Notes: generated by a model from the letters alone, not told the origin. A stretch of DNA of 61,084 bases from an uncultured Nitratireductor sp. (GCF_913053745.1 NZ_CAJXGF010000006.1:1-61084); one strand, 5' to 3'. Numbered from the stretch's first letter, positions 25,841 through 35,162 are shown. Program-made: numbers and translations.

Positions 25841-27619
25841 TTGAGAAAAAACGACGTTCACGTTCATGGATGGCGCTTGCCTGCGCTCGTACGCGTGAGG
25901 CTCCTCGCCGGTTTGATGCTCGCAGTCGGCGCGCTCGTTGCAGCCGCGCCCTCCGCCCACGCCGAAACGCGCACCTTGAAGCTATACTTCATCCACACCA
26001 AGGAACGCGCGGAAATCACATATAAACGCAACGGTCGTTACATCCAGAGCGGTCTCAAGCAGGTCAATCGCTTTCTCCGCGATTGGCGTCGCAACGAGCC
26101 GACCAATATGGACCCACAGGTTCTGGACCTGCTGTGGGAGGTCTATCGCGCCGCCGGCGCACGCGACTACATCCACATCATTTCCGCCTATCGCTCTCCA
26201 AAAACCAACGCCATGTTGCGCAAGCGCTCGAGCGGGGTGGCAAAAAAGAGCCAGCACATGCTGGGCAAGGCGATCGATTTCTACATTCCGGGCGTCAAGC
26301 TCTCCAAACTGCGTAATACCGCGCTCAAGTTCCAGGCAGGCGGTGTCGGTTTTTACCCCCGTTCCGGTTCCCCCTTCATCCATATCGATGTGGGTGGAGT
26401 GCGCCACTGGCCGCGCATGAACCGCAAGCAGCTTCTCGCGGTTTTCCCAAACGGCAACACACTTCATGTCCCAACCGACGGCAAACCGCTGCCGGGCTAC
26501 AAGCAGGCGCTCGCCGCCTACGAATCGCGCAAGCGCAACGGTAGCCCGATCCAGGTTGCCAGTGGCAATGGCGGCAGCGGCAATGGCGGCGGTCTTCTGG
26601 CCGCGCTTTTCGGCGGCGGCGCAGACGAGGAAGAGGATAATGCCGAGACCACGACGGTGGCAGCTCGTCAGCCGGCCGCACGTCGTCAACAGGCGCCAGC
26701 AGCGGCACCACAGCCAGAGCCCGAAACTCCGCGCACTATCCTGGCCGCCCTGCCGCAGCGCAGCGTGCCGACACCCCGCGCCGCGCCGCGACCGGATGTT
26801 GCCGTCGGCCACCCCCTGCCCTTCGAGGTCAAGCCTGTCGAAGGCGCGCCGACCCTCGAACAGGCGACACCCGAAGAAGCCGGAACCGCGGCGCTTGTAG
26901 CAGCGAACATTCCGACGCCAACGCAACGCCCCGATTACGCGCCCGACGCGGCCACGCAGGAAGCGCTCGTGCAGATCGCCTCCGCGCAGACCGATGCGCC
27001 CGACGCCATTGCCGGCGTTCTGGCCGATGCCGAGGAAAGCGAACAGCCGGTCACCACTGCCGCCTATCTGCCGGTTCCGTCCAATCGCCCGTCGCGCGCG
27101 GCGGACGACGAGTTCACGCTGGCGGCTCTGCCCGAACCGCGCCCGCAAGCCGGAGCGACCACCAACACCCAGAGCGATTTCGCCCGGAAAGTCGAAGAAG
27201 AAGAGCCCGTCGTGGAGGCAGCGTCAGCCATGACGGCGGTATCCGGGCAGACGGTTTCCGCTTCGCCGCGTCAGACACTTCTCGCACGAGCAGAGCAAGC
27301 GGAGCCGACACGTCCCGAGAGCCGGGCGCGCAGCACGCGCAAATCGGCCAAGCCCGGTCCGAGCGACGTGACCCGTGGCGCGCAGCCCGTGGTCGTGGCT
27401 TCGAAGGGCGAAGCGCCAACCCGCGCGCTCAGCCAGAACTCCATGCTGACGGAAGCGGCGCGTCCGACTCATCCGCCGGCATTCGACAGCGAGTTCGTCC
27501 GCTCGCCCGAAACCGTCTATACGACGGGTTTCCAACAGGACATCGCAGTAGCGGACGCCACGCGGTTCACCGGCAAGGCCGTAAACTTCATCTCCATGGC
27601 CCGCTTCCGCACCAATTGA
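25841..27619 (+). CDS. DUF882 / YcbK (MepK)-like peptidoglycan peptidase with long disordered tail
   Basis: 592 residues. TTG start (AGGA just upstream), a signal peptide ending near SAHA, then a LAS-type zinc peptidase domain at about residues 46-215: ISAYRSPKTNAMLR, HMLGKAIDFYIPG and PFIHIDVGGVRHWPR supply the expected H-D-H ligands. The family cleaves peptide cross-links of murein in the periplasm. Residues 225-592 are low complexity, rich in A, P, E, T, and probably a disordered or wall-spanning tail, much longer than usual. A good terminator follows. It lies 203 bp after the response regulator gene. Confidence 0.9.
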   Translation: MRKNDVHVHGWRLPALVRVRLLAGLMLAVGALVAAAPSAHAETRTLKLYFIHTKERAEITYKRNGRYIQSGLKQVNRFLRDWRRNEPTNMDPQVLDLLWEVYRAAGARDYIHIISAYRSPKTNAMLRKRSSGVAKKSQHMLGKAIDFYIPGVKLSKLRNTALKFQAGGVGFYPRSGSPFIHIDVGGVRHWPRMNRKQLLAVFPNGNTLHVPTDGKPLPGYKQALAAYESRKRNGSPIQVASGNGGSGNGGGLLAALFGGGADEEEDNAETTTVAARQPAARRQQAPAAAPQPEPETPRTILAALPQRSVPTPRAAPRPDVAVGHPLPFEVKPVEGAPTLEQATPEEAGTAALVAANIPTPTQRPDYAPDAATQEALVQIASAQTDAPDAIAGVLADAEESEQPVTTAAYLPVPSNRPSRAADDEFTLAALPEPRPQAGATTNTQSDFARKVEEEEPVVEAASAMTAVSGQTVSASPRQTLLARAEQAEPTRPESRARSTRKSAKPGPSDVTRGAQPVVVASKGEAPTRALSQNSMLTEAARPTHPPAFDSEFVRSPETVYTTGFQQDIAVADATRFTGKAVNFISMARFRTN

Positions 27620-27642
27620 CGCACATCGAATAGACCACAAAA

Positions 27643-27669
27643 AGCGAGGTTCTCGGACCTCGTTTTTTT
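27643..27669. terminator. Bidirectional terminator
   Basis: The stem AGCGAGGT/ACCTCGTT with loop TCTCGG is preceded by A's and followed by seven T's, so it can serve both the YcbK-like gene (+) and the KDPG aldolase gene (-). Confidence 0.8.
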
Positions 27670-27691
27670 GTATCCGGTAAGTTGTGAGCGA

Positions 27692-28342
27692 TCAGCGCTT
27701 CAGACCGCTCGCCTCGCGCGCCAACGCTTCGATGGAAGCCCAGTCGCCGGCTTCAATGGCCTTGTCGGGCGCAACCCAGGAACCGCCGACGCAAATGACA
27801 TTCGGCAGAGAAAGATAATCGCCCACATTCTTCGGCGAAACGCCACCCGTCGGGCAGAAGCGGATCGACGCCAGCGGCGAGGAAAGCGCCTTGAGAAAAG
27901 GCGCGCCGCCCGATTGTTCGGCCGGGAAGAATTTCAACAGGCTGTAGCCTTCCTCGCGCGCAGCCATCACTTCGCTTGGGGTTGCCGCTCCCGGCAGGAA
28001 CGGCACGTCGGACATGGATGCCGCGTCCAGCAGTTCCTGCGTAATGCCAGGGCTCACGATGAAGCGAGCTCCCGCCGCCACCGCATAAGAAAAATCCTTC
28101 GATGTCAGGATCGTGCCCGCACCCACGACCGCTTCCGGCACTTCCTCGCAAACGAGTCGGATCGCATCGATGGCATCGGGTGTGCGCAACGTGATCTCAA
28201 TGGCCGGCAGGCCGCCCTTCACCAGCGCCCTTGCCAATGGCACCGCGTCGGCCAGGCGCTCGATCTTGAGAACCGGAATCACCGGCTGCCCTTCCAGGAT
28301 CGCCAGCAGCACTTCGTTCTTCTTCTGCATGGCAGCGTTCAT
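27692..28342 (-). CDS. eda: KDPG/KHG aldolase
   Basis: 216 residues from ATG 28342; the longer frame starts at a TTG that is really part of the GAGGAG ribosome site. It cleaves 2-keto-3-deoxy-6-phosphogluconate to pyruvate and glyceraldehyde-3-phosphate (Entner-Doudoroff pathway). The motifs are PVIPVLKIERLADAVPLARAL, PAIEITLRTPDAIDAI with the active-site glutamate, VGAGTILTSKD, FIVSPG, LPGAATPSEV and the Schiff-base lysine in LLKFFPAEQSGG. It has a complete family length. No other Entner-Doudoroff gene is adjacent. Confidence 0.96.
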   Translation of the reverse strand: MNAAMQKKNEVLLAILEGQPVIPVLKIERLADAVPLARALVKGGLPAIEITLRTPDAIDAIRLVCEEVPEAVVGAGTILTSKDFSYAVAAGARFIVSPGITQELLDAASMSDVPFLPGAATPSEVMAAREEGYSLLKFFPAEQSGGAPFLKALSSPLASIRFCPTGGVSPKNVGDYLSLPNVICVGGSWVAPDKAIEAGDWASIEALAREASGLKR

Positions 28343-28464
28343 TTCGACACATCTCCTCAAGGCTTGCCCGCCGCTTTGCGCAAAACCGCAGCGCTAAAAC
28401 GATTCAATACACGGATTTCGCCGCTCATGAACACTTTTTAGCCGAAACTGACAAGCCGCAAGCC

Positions 28465-29343
28465 TCAAAACAACCATTGCAATCGCTGCCACAAGCGTGA
28501 AACGGCCGCTCGCAAGCGCGATCGCAATCCATTGAACGGCAAAGCCTGCCTCAACGCCTTCCGAGTCGCCCGTCCCACCAGGCCATCCTGCACGAGACCG
28601 GCATCCGACTGAAACCGTTTCACGGTCTTTTCTGTCCGCTTACCGAAGATCCCATCCGACGTCACCGGATAGCCGAGCGCCAAAAGCATCGTCTGCAGGC
28701 TCTCCACCGCACAGCCGCGTGAACCGACCCGCAACAACTTCTCCGCAACGGGCGCTTGGTCCACCGCATAGGCGCGGTACGCCTGCGCAAGTTTTCGATC
28801 ATACTGGTTGCGACGATAGGCGGGACCGTTATAGCCATGCGCAAACCGCGCCCAGTCTCGCGACGCAAGCGCTTCCCGCAGCCCCGCCTTCTCGATGTAG
28901 CGCAGCATCAGCCGAGCCTGCCCGGTCGCTCCGTCCCTAGCCTCGGTCACCAGCGCTTCCACATCGGTGAAACCGAGCCGGTTCCAGTGCGCGCCCATCA
29001 CCTGCCCGATACCCCAGGAAACGGATTCCAATGCCGCCTTGCGGTCGATGCGTGTCGCTTGCTCCAGAAGCGCCCATCGCTCCCTTTGGCTGCGTGGATT
29101 GGCAACGCCGCCCACCTTCGGCGAGGCGAGTCCCGCGGCCCGCGCCTGCGCGCGTTTCGCATTAGAAAGCCGTCCGTCGAAATAATGCCCCCCGAAGCGG
29201 ATCAGCGGTTCCACCCTGCCGCGAACCACGGCATGTGTCCTGCCGCCGCTCTCCACTTGTGCCACGGCCAGAAGCAGGGCCGGCTCAAGCTTTGCCCGCA
29301 AGGCCGCTTCGCTGATTTCGGTGATTGCCTTTTTCGAAAACAT
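28465..29343 (-). CDS. N-acetylmuramidase-domain protein with peptidoglycan-binding domain
   Basis: 292 residues. Residues 1-190 match the N-acetylmuramidase fold (DUF3380 type) known from phage endolysins: LEPALLLAVAQVESGGRTH with catalytic glutamate, LIRFGGHYF, SWGIGQVMGAHW and FAHGYNGPAYRRNQYDRKLAQAY. Residues 200-265 form a PG_binding_1 domain (GSRGCAVESLQTMLLALGYP and DGIFGKRTEKTVKRFQ). No signal peptide is visible and no holin is adjacent, so export is unexplained. The similarity to endolysins suggests a domesticated phage enzyme, or a cytoplasmic protein released by other means. Confidence 0.87.
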   Translation of the reverse strand: MFSKKAITEISEAALRAKLEPALLLAVAQVESGGRTHAVVRGRVEPLIRFGGHYFDGRLSNAKRAQARAAGLASPKVGGVANPRSQRERWALLEQATRIDRKAALESVSWGIGQVMGAHWNRLGFTDVEALVTEARDGATGQARLMLRYIEKAGLREALASRDWARFAHGYNGPAYRRNQYDRKLAQAYRAYAVDQAPVAEKLLRVGSRGCAVESLQTMLLALGYPVTSDGIFGKRTEKTVKRFQSDAGLVQDGLVGRATRKALRQALPFNGLRSRLRAAVSRLWQRLQWLF

Positions 29344-29505
29344 CGCTCTCGCTCATGACCGTTTTCGACAATTATCGCCCACCGCGACCGTGAGGGGATA
29401 AAACATCCTGTCGCGGCCTAGCGAAAACATGCTGCAACGCTCTGAACGCTGGGAAAAGGCGGCTTTTTCTTGCAAGCTGAAAACGAGAAGCGTAGGAAAC
29501 CGCGC

Positions 29506-30456
29506 ATGATTTCTTCCTCGCCAGAACAGACATTCCGTGTCGCCGCGCTCTACCGTTTCGCGGCCTTGCCGGACTATGAGACGTTGCGACCTCAGCTTGC
29601 CGCGTTTTGTTGTGAACGCGGCATTCGCGGAACGCTTTTGCTGGCCGCCGAGGGCATCAACGGCACGGTGGCCGGCAGACCCGAAGTCATCGACGCATTG
29701 ATAGCGCATCTGAAGAAGATCCCCGCGCTCCGGGATATCGAAGTCAAATACAGCACGGCCGACGCAATGCCTTTCCACCGTATGAAAGTGCGGTTGAAGA
29801 AAGAGATCGTAACCATGGGCGTCTCCGGGGTCGACCCGGTCAACCAGGCTGGCACCTATGTGGAACCGGACGAGTGGAACGCGCTGATCGCCGATCCCGA
29901 CACGCTGGTCGTCGACACCCGCAACGCTTACGAGACCGCCATCGGCACCTTCTCGCGCGCCGAGGATCCGAAGACGGAGACGTTTCGCGATTTCCCTACC
30001 TGGGCAGAGCGCAATCTCAATCGCTTGAAGGGCCGGAAGGTCGCTATGTTCTGCACGGGTGGCATTCGCTGCGAGAAGGCTACCGCCTACATGAAACTCA
30101 TCGGCGTCGACGATGTCTATCATCTCAAAGGCGGCATCCTGAAATATCTTGAAGAGGTTCCTGCCGCCCAGAGCCTTTGGGAAGGCGAATGCTTTGTGTT
30201 CGACGAACGCGTCTCCGTCCGCCATGACCTGCAAAAAGGCGAAGCAACGCTGTGTCGTGCGTGCCGCCACCCATTGATGCCCGATGAGCGCGCCTCCCCG
30301 CTTTTCCAGGAAGGCATTTCCTGCCCTCATTGCGCCGAAACCCGCAGCGAGGCCGATCGTGCCCGCTATGCCGAGCGCCAGCGCCAGGTGGAACTTGCCG
30401 AAAAGCGCGGGGAGAGCTTCCCCATCGGCACACCGCCAGAAAAGCACAAAGTCTAG
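29506..30456 (+). CDS. trhO: tRNA uridine 34 5-hydroxylase, rhodanese-related (TrhO/YceA)
   Basis: 316 residues from ATG 29506, with AGGA upstream; the longer frame begins at a TTG. N-terminal YceA domain ([28 protein letters not shown]), rhodanese domain ([28 protein letters not shown] with cysteines 183 and 188), then a zinc-ribbon-like CRACRHPL...CPHC segment. TrhO hydroxylates U34 of some tRNAs using prephenate. It has the full family length. The stop codon overlaps the 3' end of a possible minus-strand remnant. Confidence 0.93.
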   Translation: MISSSPEQTFRVAALYRFAALPDYETLRPQLAAFCCERGIRGTLLLAAEGINGTVAGRPEVIDALIAHLKKIPALRDIEVKYSTADAMPFHRMKVRLKKEIVTMGVSGVDPVNQAGTYVEPDEWNALIADPDTLVVDTRNAYETAIGTFSRAEDPKTETFRDFPTWAERNLNRLKGRKVAMFCTGGIRCEKATAYMKLIGVDDVYHLKGGILKYLEEVPAAQSLWEGECFVFDERVSVRHDLQKGEATLCRACRHPLMPDERASPLFQEGISCPHCAETRSEADRARYAERQRQVELAEKRGESFPIGTPPEKHKV

Positions 30457-30950
30457 ATCGCTGTGTGTCCGCCGGACGCGGCAAGGTCCTCAAGGATCGT
30501 GTCCTCATGGTCCCAGAGAGTGTCGCTTCCCTCGTCTTCAGGCTGGTGCAGCGTGGTGTTCACGAAGCGGCCATCCTGCGTCGCACCGAAGTCCTACGAA
30601 CGACCCGGGCTCGTATCGGCCAAGCCGAACCACGAAAGCGACAGGGCAACGGCGACATGATCGCGCTCCGTCCTAACGGATGGGTGTCCGCTCGTGCGCA
30701 TGGCGCGAAGGGGCATCGGGGTTTTGCGGGCGCGATCTATGATCGTTTTTGCGCAAGCAGCGAGCGTATCGCGCCCGCCGCCATGACCTGACCATCGGAC
30801 GGCAAGACGCTTGCCGAACCATTTGGATGGTCATTGAACTTTCGTCTTCCCATGCAGGTTGTAAATCCCTGCGACATTGCAATGCCGCAAATGCCCTCCT
30901 ACCTTTTTGCCAACGCCAGGGCGCAACGAGCGCGAAACGAGGAGATGCGG
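30457..30950. other. Intergenic region with possible decayed minus-strand gene
   Basis: 494 bp with no intact gene. On the minus strand one frame from about 30720 to 30453 has coding-like composition but a TAG at 30594-30596; see findings. The last 100 bp carry the ribosome site of the DUF533 gene. No hairpin-plus-T-run terminator was found. Confidence 0.4.
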
Positions 30951-31646
30951 ATGCTCGATCCCAAGAAGCTGTTGAACGACCTTTTAGGCTCCCAAGTTCC
31001 CGGAACGCAGGGAACGGTGCGAGACAAGGCAGGCCAGGCCGTTCAGCTCGCCAAGGACAACCCACTGGCAACCGGCGCCATCGCCGCCGTGTTGCTCGGC
31101 ACCAGCACGGGGCGCTCGATAACGGGTAGCGCGCTCAAGCTTGGCGGCATCGCGGCGGTGGCCGGAATCGCCTACAAGGCCTATCAGAACTACCAGTCCG
31201 GGAAAGAGCCCAGCCAGGCCGCAAAAGAAGGCGAACTTCTGCCACCGCCAGAGGATACAAGCTTCAACCCGGCACAAGCGCCACAGGGCGAAAGCGAATT
31301 TGCATTGGCACTTGTGCGCGCTATGATCGCCGCCGCGCGCGCCGACGGCCATATCGACGAAGCCGAGCGCGGCAAGATCGCCGACAAACTCAAACTCTCC
31401 GGCATCGACGAAGAGGAAGAGGCTTTTCTCATGCGCGAGTTGGAGCGCCCGGTCGATCTCGACGCGCTCGTGGAAACCGCACAGACAGACGCGCAGAAGA
31501 TCGAGCTCTACACCGCCTCGCGTCTCACCATTGAACCCAAGACGCGCGCCGAGCGCGGTTATCTCGATATGCTTGCCGGCCGACTGCGCCTGCCCGACCC
31601 GCTCGTCGATCATATCGAGGCGACCGTGTCCGAAGCCACCGTCTGA
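30951..31646 (+). CDS. DUF533 / YebE-like membrane-associated protein (TerB-like fold)
   Basis: 231 residues from ATG 30951, with GAGGAG upstream. It begins LDPKKLLNDLLG, has a glycine-rich hydrophobic segment ATGAIAAVLLGTSTGRSITGS followed by KLGGIAAVAGIAYKAYQNYQ, then an acidic helical domain (VRAMIAAARADGHIDEAERGKI) typical of DUF533 and related to TerB tellurite-resistance folds. These proteins sit at the inner membrane; the role is unknown, though some are envelope-stress genes. It stands alone. Confidence 0.88.
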   Translation: MLDPKKLLNDLLGSQVPGTQGTVRDKAGQAVQLAKDNPLATGAIAAVLLGTSTGRSITGSALKLGGIAAVAGIAYKAYQNYQSGKEPSQAAKEGELLPPPEDTSFNPAQAPQGESEFALALVRAMIAAARADGHIDEAERGKIADKLKLSGIDEEEEAFLMRELERPVDLDALVETAQTDAQKIELYTASRLTIEPKTRAERGYLDMLAGRLRLPDPLVDHIEATVSEATV

Positions 31647-31709
31647 TTTTCCCGCCCTCCGCCGACTATGACGAAGGGTGAGACAGGGCAGACCATAGGG
31701 CATAGACAC

Positions 31710-31739
31710 CCCCTTCCCCCCGCAAACGGGGGGAAGGGG
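31710..31739. repeat. Perfect 12-bp inverted repeat (C/G-rich hairpin)
   Basis: CCCCTTCCCCCC and GGGGGGAAGGGG surround the loop GCAAAC. There is no T-run after it, so it is not a standard terminator. The form is like short intergenic palindromes spread in related genomes, but only this copy was seen here. Confidence 0.6.
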
Positions 31740-31766
31740 AGGATGAAAAGTCCAACGCGATCTCGC

Positions 31767-31796
31767 TTGACCCGATCGGCACGCCACTCCTAGTAT
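31767..31796 (+). promoter_or_regulatory. Possible sigma-70 promoter for modABC
   Basis: TTGACC and TAGTAT are separated by 18 bases, about 140 bp upstream of the modA start. The leader between them and modA contains no recognised molybdate riboswitch. Confidence 0.35.
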
Positions 31797-31936
31797 CCGG
31801 TCCGGGCGGCGTGTGATGGCTGCCTCTGGCCCAAGGTTCGGGCGGCATTCGGAGCGCGATTGTCCAAGCCTGACCACCATGCATTCCTGTTGACCGGCCG
31901 TGGCGTTTGCCCGTGCCAATGACCTATGGTGGTTTT

Positions 31937-32674
31937 ATGTTTAAACGCGCTCTCGCAGCTCTCACCCTCCTCGCCTTCCCAGTAACAGGGGCCGCCGCCG
32001 AGAAGCTCACCGTCTTCGCCGCTGCCAGCATGAAGGATGCCATCGAGCGCGCCGCCAGCGAATATCAGGCGGTCGACGGTGATGAAGTCGTCGTCTCCTT
32101 CGCTTCCAGCTCCGTTCTCGCCCGCCAGATCGAGGCCGGCGCACCCGCGGATGTCTACATCTCCGCAAACACCGATTGGATGGCCTATCTGGTCGAGCGC
32201 GATCTGGTCCGCACCCAAAGCGAGGCGATCATCGCCGGCAACAATCTCGTCATCGCAGCCGCGAAAGGCATCGAGCCGGTGGAAAGCCCCAACGCCCTCC
32301 TTGACGAGCGCTTCGCCATGGGGGATCCGAGCCATGTGCCCGCTGGCAAATATGCCCGCACAGCGCTCGAAAACCTCGATCTTTGGAAAGACGTCGAAAA
32401 GAACGCAGTCTTCGGCGAAAACGTCCGCGTGGCGCTGGAACTGGCCAGCCGTGGCGAGGTTAAAGCCGCTATCGTCTACGGATCGGACCAGAAGGCCGTC
32501 GGCGATCTGGTGCGCGCCTATGTCTTCCCCGCAGAAAGCCACGCGCCAGTTCGCTATCCCGCTGCCGCCACGAAGAATGGAGCAGAAAGCGCCGAAGCCT
32601 TTCTCGCCTTCCTGAAAAGCGAGGCCGGTCGCAAAATCTTCACCGATCTCGGCTTTTCCGAGGCTACGGAATAG
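31937..32674 (+). CDS. modA: Molybdate ABC transporter, substrate-binding protein
   Basis: 245 residues from ATG 31937, which gives a normal signal peptide (MFKRALAALTLLAFPVTGAA); the longer frame starts at TTG 31907. ModA motifs are LTVFAAASMKDAIERAA, VVVSFASSSVLARQIEAGAPADVYISAN, LVIAAAKG, MGDPSHVPAGKYARTAL and AAIVYGSD. It binds molybdate or tungstate in the periplasm. It is followed 9 bp later by modB in a modABC operon. Confidence 0.97.
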   Translation: MFKRALAALTLLAFPVTGAAAEKLTVFAAASMKDAIERAASEYQAVDGDEVVVSFASSSVLARQIEAGAPADVYISANTDWMAYLVERDLVRTQSEAIIAGNNLVIAAAKGIEPVESPNALLDERFAMGDPSHVPAGKYARTALENLDLWKDVEKNAVFGENVRVALELASRGEVKAAIVYGSDQKAVGDLVRAYVFPAESHAPVRYPAAATKNGAESAEAFLAFLKSEAGRKIFTDLGFSEATE

Positions 32675-32683
32675 ACTGCCGGG

Positions 32684-33367
32684 ATGGGGGAGACCGAACT
32701 TTCCATCATACTCCTGTCCGCGAGGGTGGCGTTTACCGCCATCCTCTGCGCATTGGTGCCGGCCTTTGCGGTCGCCTGGCTTCTGGCCCGCAAAGAATTC
32801 ACTGGAAAAGGCATCGTTCAAGCGCTGGTCACACTGCCGCTTGTACTGCCGCCAGTCGTCACCGGTTACGGTCTTCTGATTTTGTTCGGATCCAAAGGAC
32901 CGCTGGGCAAGCTTTTTGAAACTCTCTTCGGCATCGGCTTCGCTTTCCGATGGACGGGTGCCGCCCTCGCCGCCGGCGTCATGGCTTTTCCGTTGCTCGT
33001 ACGCCCCATCCGCCTCTCTCTCGAAGCAATGGACAGGGGCTATGGTGAGGCCGCGCGCACGCTCGGCGCCTCGCGCCTCACTGTTTTCTTCACAATTACC
33101 TTGCCTCTGGCCCTGCCGGGCATCATTGCCGGTTCCGTGCTCGGCTTCGCCAAGGCATTGGGTGAGTTCGGGGCGACGATTACCTTCGTCTCCAACATTC
33201 CCGGCGAAACGCAGACCCTCTCGCTCGCCATCTATGCGCTCCTGCAATCGCCGTCCGGCGATGCCGCCGCCCTTCGCCTGATCGCAATCGCCGTCGCCCT
33301 TGCGCTCGCCGCCATCGTCGCGTCCGAGTATCTGGCCCGAAAACTCACCGCCAAGGGACGCGCATGA
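32684..33367 (+). CDS. modB: Molybdate ABC transporter, permease
   Basis: 227 residues, five to six membrane segments. The ATP-binding-protein interaction loop is DRGYGEAARTLGASRLTVFFTITLPLALPGI (EAA motif). VTLPLVLPPVVTGYGLLILFG and GFAKALGEFGATITFVSNIPGETQTLSLAIY are hallmark ModB stretches. It forms the inner-membrane channel for molybdate. The end overlaps modC by 4 bp (ATGA). Confidence 0.97.
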   Translation: MGETELSIILLSARVAFTAILCALVPAFAVAWLLARKEFTGKGIVQALVTLPLVLPPVVTGYGLLILFGSKGPLGKLFETLFGIGFAFRWTGAALAAGVMAFPLLVRPIRLSLEAMDRGYGEAARTLGASRLTVFFTITLPLALPGIIAGSVLGFAKALGEFGATITFVSNIPGETQTLSLAIYALLQSPSGDAAALRLIAIAVALALAAIVASEYLARKLTAKGRA

Positions 33368-34485
33368 CCGTGCTCGACGTCGATATCAAGGGCCTCGCCG
33401 GCAGTTTCGAAATCGAAACCGCCTTTCAGGCGGGTGCGGGCGTCACGGCCCTTTTCGGCCCATCCGGTGCTGGCAAATCAACGCTCCTGAAGATGATCGC
33501 TGGCACGGCCCGCCCCCAATCGGGACGCATCGTGGCGGGCGGGCGCACATTGTTCGATTCCGCTACCGGCACCAACCTCCCGCCAGAAAAACGCGGTATT
33601 GGCTTCGTCTTTCAGGACGCCCGCCTCTTCCCGCATCTGTCGGTGCGCAAAAACCTCACCTATGCGCGCTGGGCCGGTCGCCGTCCGGTCTCCCGCGCCT
33701 TCGATGAAGTGGTGGCCCTGCTCGGCCTTGAGACGCGCCTCGACGCCGCCCCCGCAACGCTTTCGGGCGGCGAGCGCCAGCGCGTCGCCATCGGCCGGGC
33801 GCTGCTTGCCGATCCCGCGCTGCTGCTTATGGATGAGCCGCTTTCCTCGCTCGACAAGGCGCGCCGCAACGAGATCCTGCCCTATCTGGAGGCGATCCGC
33901 ACCGAGGCTGGCATTCCCATCCTCTATGTGAGCCATGAAACCTCCGAGGTCGCGCGCCTCGCCGACACGGTCGTGCTGATCGAAAACGGACGCGTTTCCG
34001 ACAGCGGCCCCGCCGCCACCATTCTCGCCCGCCTCGGCCTTTCCGCTGGCACGGCCTCCGAAGACGCCGGCGTCATCCTCGAAGGTCACGTCACCGAAAC
34101 CGACCCCGCCTACCACACCGCCATCATCACGCTTGATGAAGATCGCATCGAGCTGACCGGCGACGGCTTCGCGGTCGGCATGACCGTGCGACTGCACGTG
34201 CGGGCGGGCGATGTTGCAATCGCCAATGCGCCTCATGACGGCCTGTCGATCCGCAACCAGCTTCTCGCAACGGTCGAGGAAATCCGCCGCGACGGCGCGT
34301 TTGCCATGGTAGCCTTGGCGCTCGGCGGTCAGCGCCTGCTCGCACGCATCACCGCGAAATCGTCCGACGATCTTGCCCTTCGGCCAGGCACGCGCGTTTA
34401 CGCACTGCTCAAGGCCGTCTCCGTCGAGATGGCCCGTCTCGAGAGACCCGACCCGCGTTTCACACCCGCGTCATCGCCACGTTGA
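33364..34485 (+). CDS. modC: Molybdate ABC transporter, ATP-binding protein
   Basis: 373 residues: Walker A FGPSGAGKSTLLKM, the LSGGERQRVAIGRALL signature, and Walker B LLLMDEPLSSLDKARR. A C-terminal TOBE/Mop-like domain (residues 290-355, NQLLATVEEIRRDGAFAMVALALGG) is typical of ModC, which energises the transporter. The start overlaps the modB stop. Its 3' end overlaps the convergent osmC-like gene by 26 bp. Confidence 0.97.
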   Translation: MTVLDVDIKGLAGSFEIETAFQAGAGVTALFGPSGAGKSTLLKMIAGTARPQSGRIVAGGRTLFDSATGTNLPPEKRGIGFVFQDARLFPHLSVRKNLTYARWAGRRPVSRAFDEVVALLGLETRLDAAPATLSGGERQRVAIGRALLADPALLLMDEPLSSLDKARRNEILPYLEAIRTEAGIPILYVSHETSEVARLADTVVLIENGRVSDSGPAATILARLGLSAGTASEDAGVILEGHVTETDPAYHTAIITLDEDRIELTGDGFAVGMTVRLHVRAGDVAIANAPHDGLSIRNQLLATVEEIRRDGAFAMVALALGGQRLLARITAKSSDDLALRPGTRVYALLKAVSVEMARLERPDPRFTPASSPR

Positions 34486-34969
34486 GCGACGGGCCGCCGG
34501 CAAGCGTCTGGTAGACCACGCAGTAACGCTCTGTGAGCTTCAGGAGTTGATCGAGCTGCTCCTGCGAAGCATCCGTATCAAGATCGAACGAGAGCCGGAT
34601 TTCCGCAAAGCCAACGGGCGCATCCTTCACCACGCCCAGCGTGCCGCGAAAGTCGAGATCGCCCTCGGCCGAAACGGTGCCCGTCCGAAGCGGAATTTCC
34701 AACGCCGTGGCAACGGCCTTCAGCGTCACGCCAGCACACGCGACCAATGCCTCGAGAAGCATATCGCCAGAGCAAAGCTCCAGCCCGGTACCGCCCGTCG
34801 CCGGGTGCAGACCGGCAACGGCAAGCGCGCGTCCAGTCTCCACCTTACAGGCAATGTTCCGGTCATCGAGCGTGCCTTTGGCATGCAGCGTCACAAGGGC
34901 TGCGCCGGACTCTCCGCGATAGCGCTCCTTGATCGGCGCCTGGATGGCCCGCAATTCTGCAGCATCCAT
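34460..34969 (-). CDS. OsmC family protein
   Basis: 169 residues from ATG 34969, with GGAGG eight bases upstream; a GTG at 34978 lies inside that ribosome site. OsmC/Ohr fold motifs are GDMLLEALVACAGVTLKAVATAL with the catalytic-type cysteine, and LLKLTERYCVVYQTLAGGP, where the second cysteine would complete the pair. Family members detoxify organic hydroperoxides. The gene is convergent with modC, overlapping it by 26 bp, so the two are not co-regulated by operon structure. Confidence 0.92.
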   Translation of the reverse strand: MDAAELRAIQAPIKERYRGESGAALVTLHAKGTLDDRNIACKVETGRALAVAGLHPATGGTGLELCSGDMLLEALVACAGVTLKAVATALEIPLRTGTVSAEGDLDFRGTLGVVKDAPVGFAEIRLSFDLDTDASQEQLDQLLKLTERYCVVYQTLAGGPSLNVAMTRV

Positions 34970-35162
34970 GGCATTCACCTCCCTGGAACCGACAAGCGTT
35001 CAGAGTATCACCTTATCGCCTCATTTGCGATCTTCCGATCGTCCTCCCAAGTTTCTCTTGCATCGCACCGGAGCCGGTGGAAACATGCCCTCGGATACGC
35101 CTTTAACGGGGCGTCACAATGCGGCGTTAGAGACCGCAGAGAGCCATCCGGGAGAAGTTGCA

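Noticed and set aside
31797-31936. Possible molybdenum-cofactor riboswitch in the modA leader
   Set aside because: The leader does not show the paired stems I would expect from the moco motif, and nothing else supports it.
31790-33247. 485-codon minus-strand frame opposite modA and modB
   Set aside because: modA and modB are clearly on the plus strand, and this frame is their shadow.
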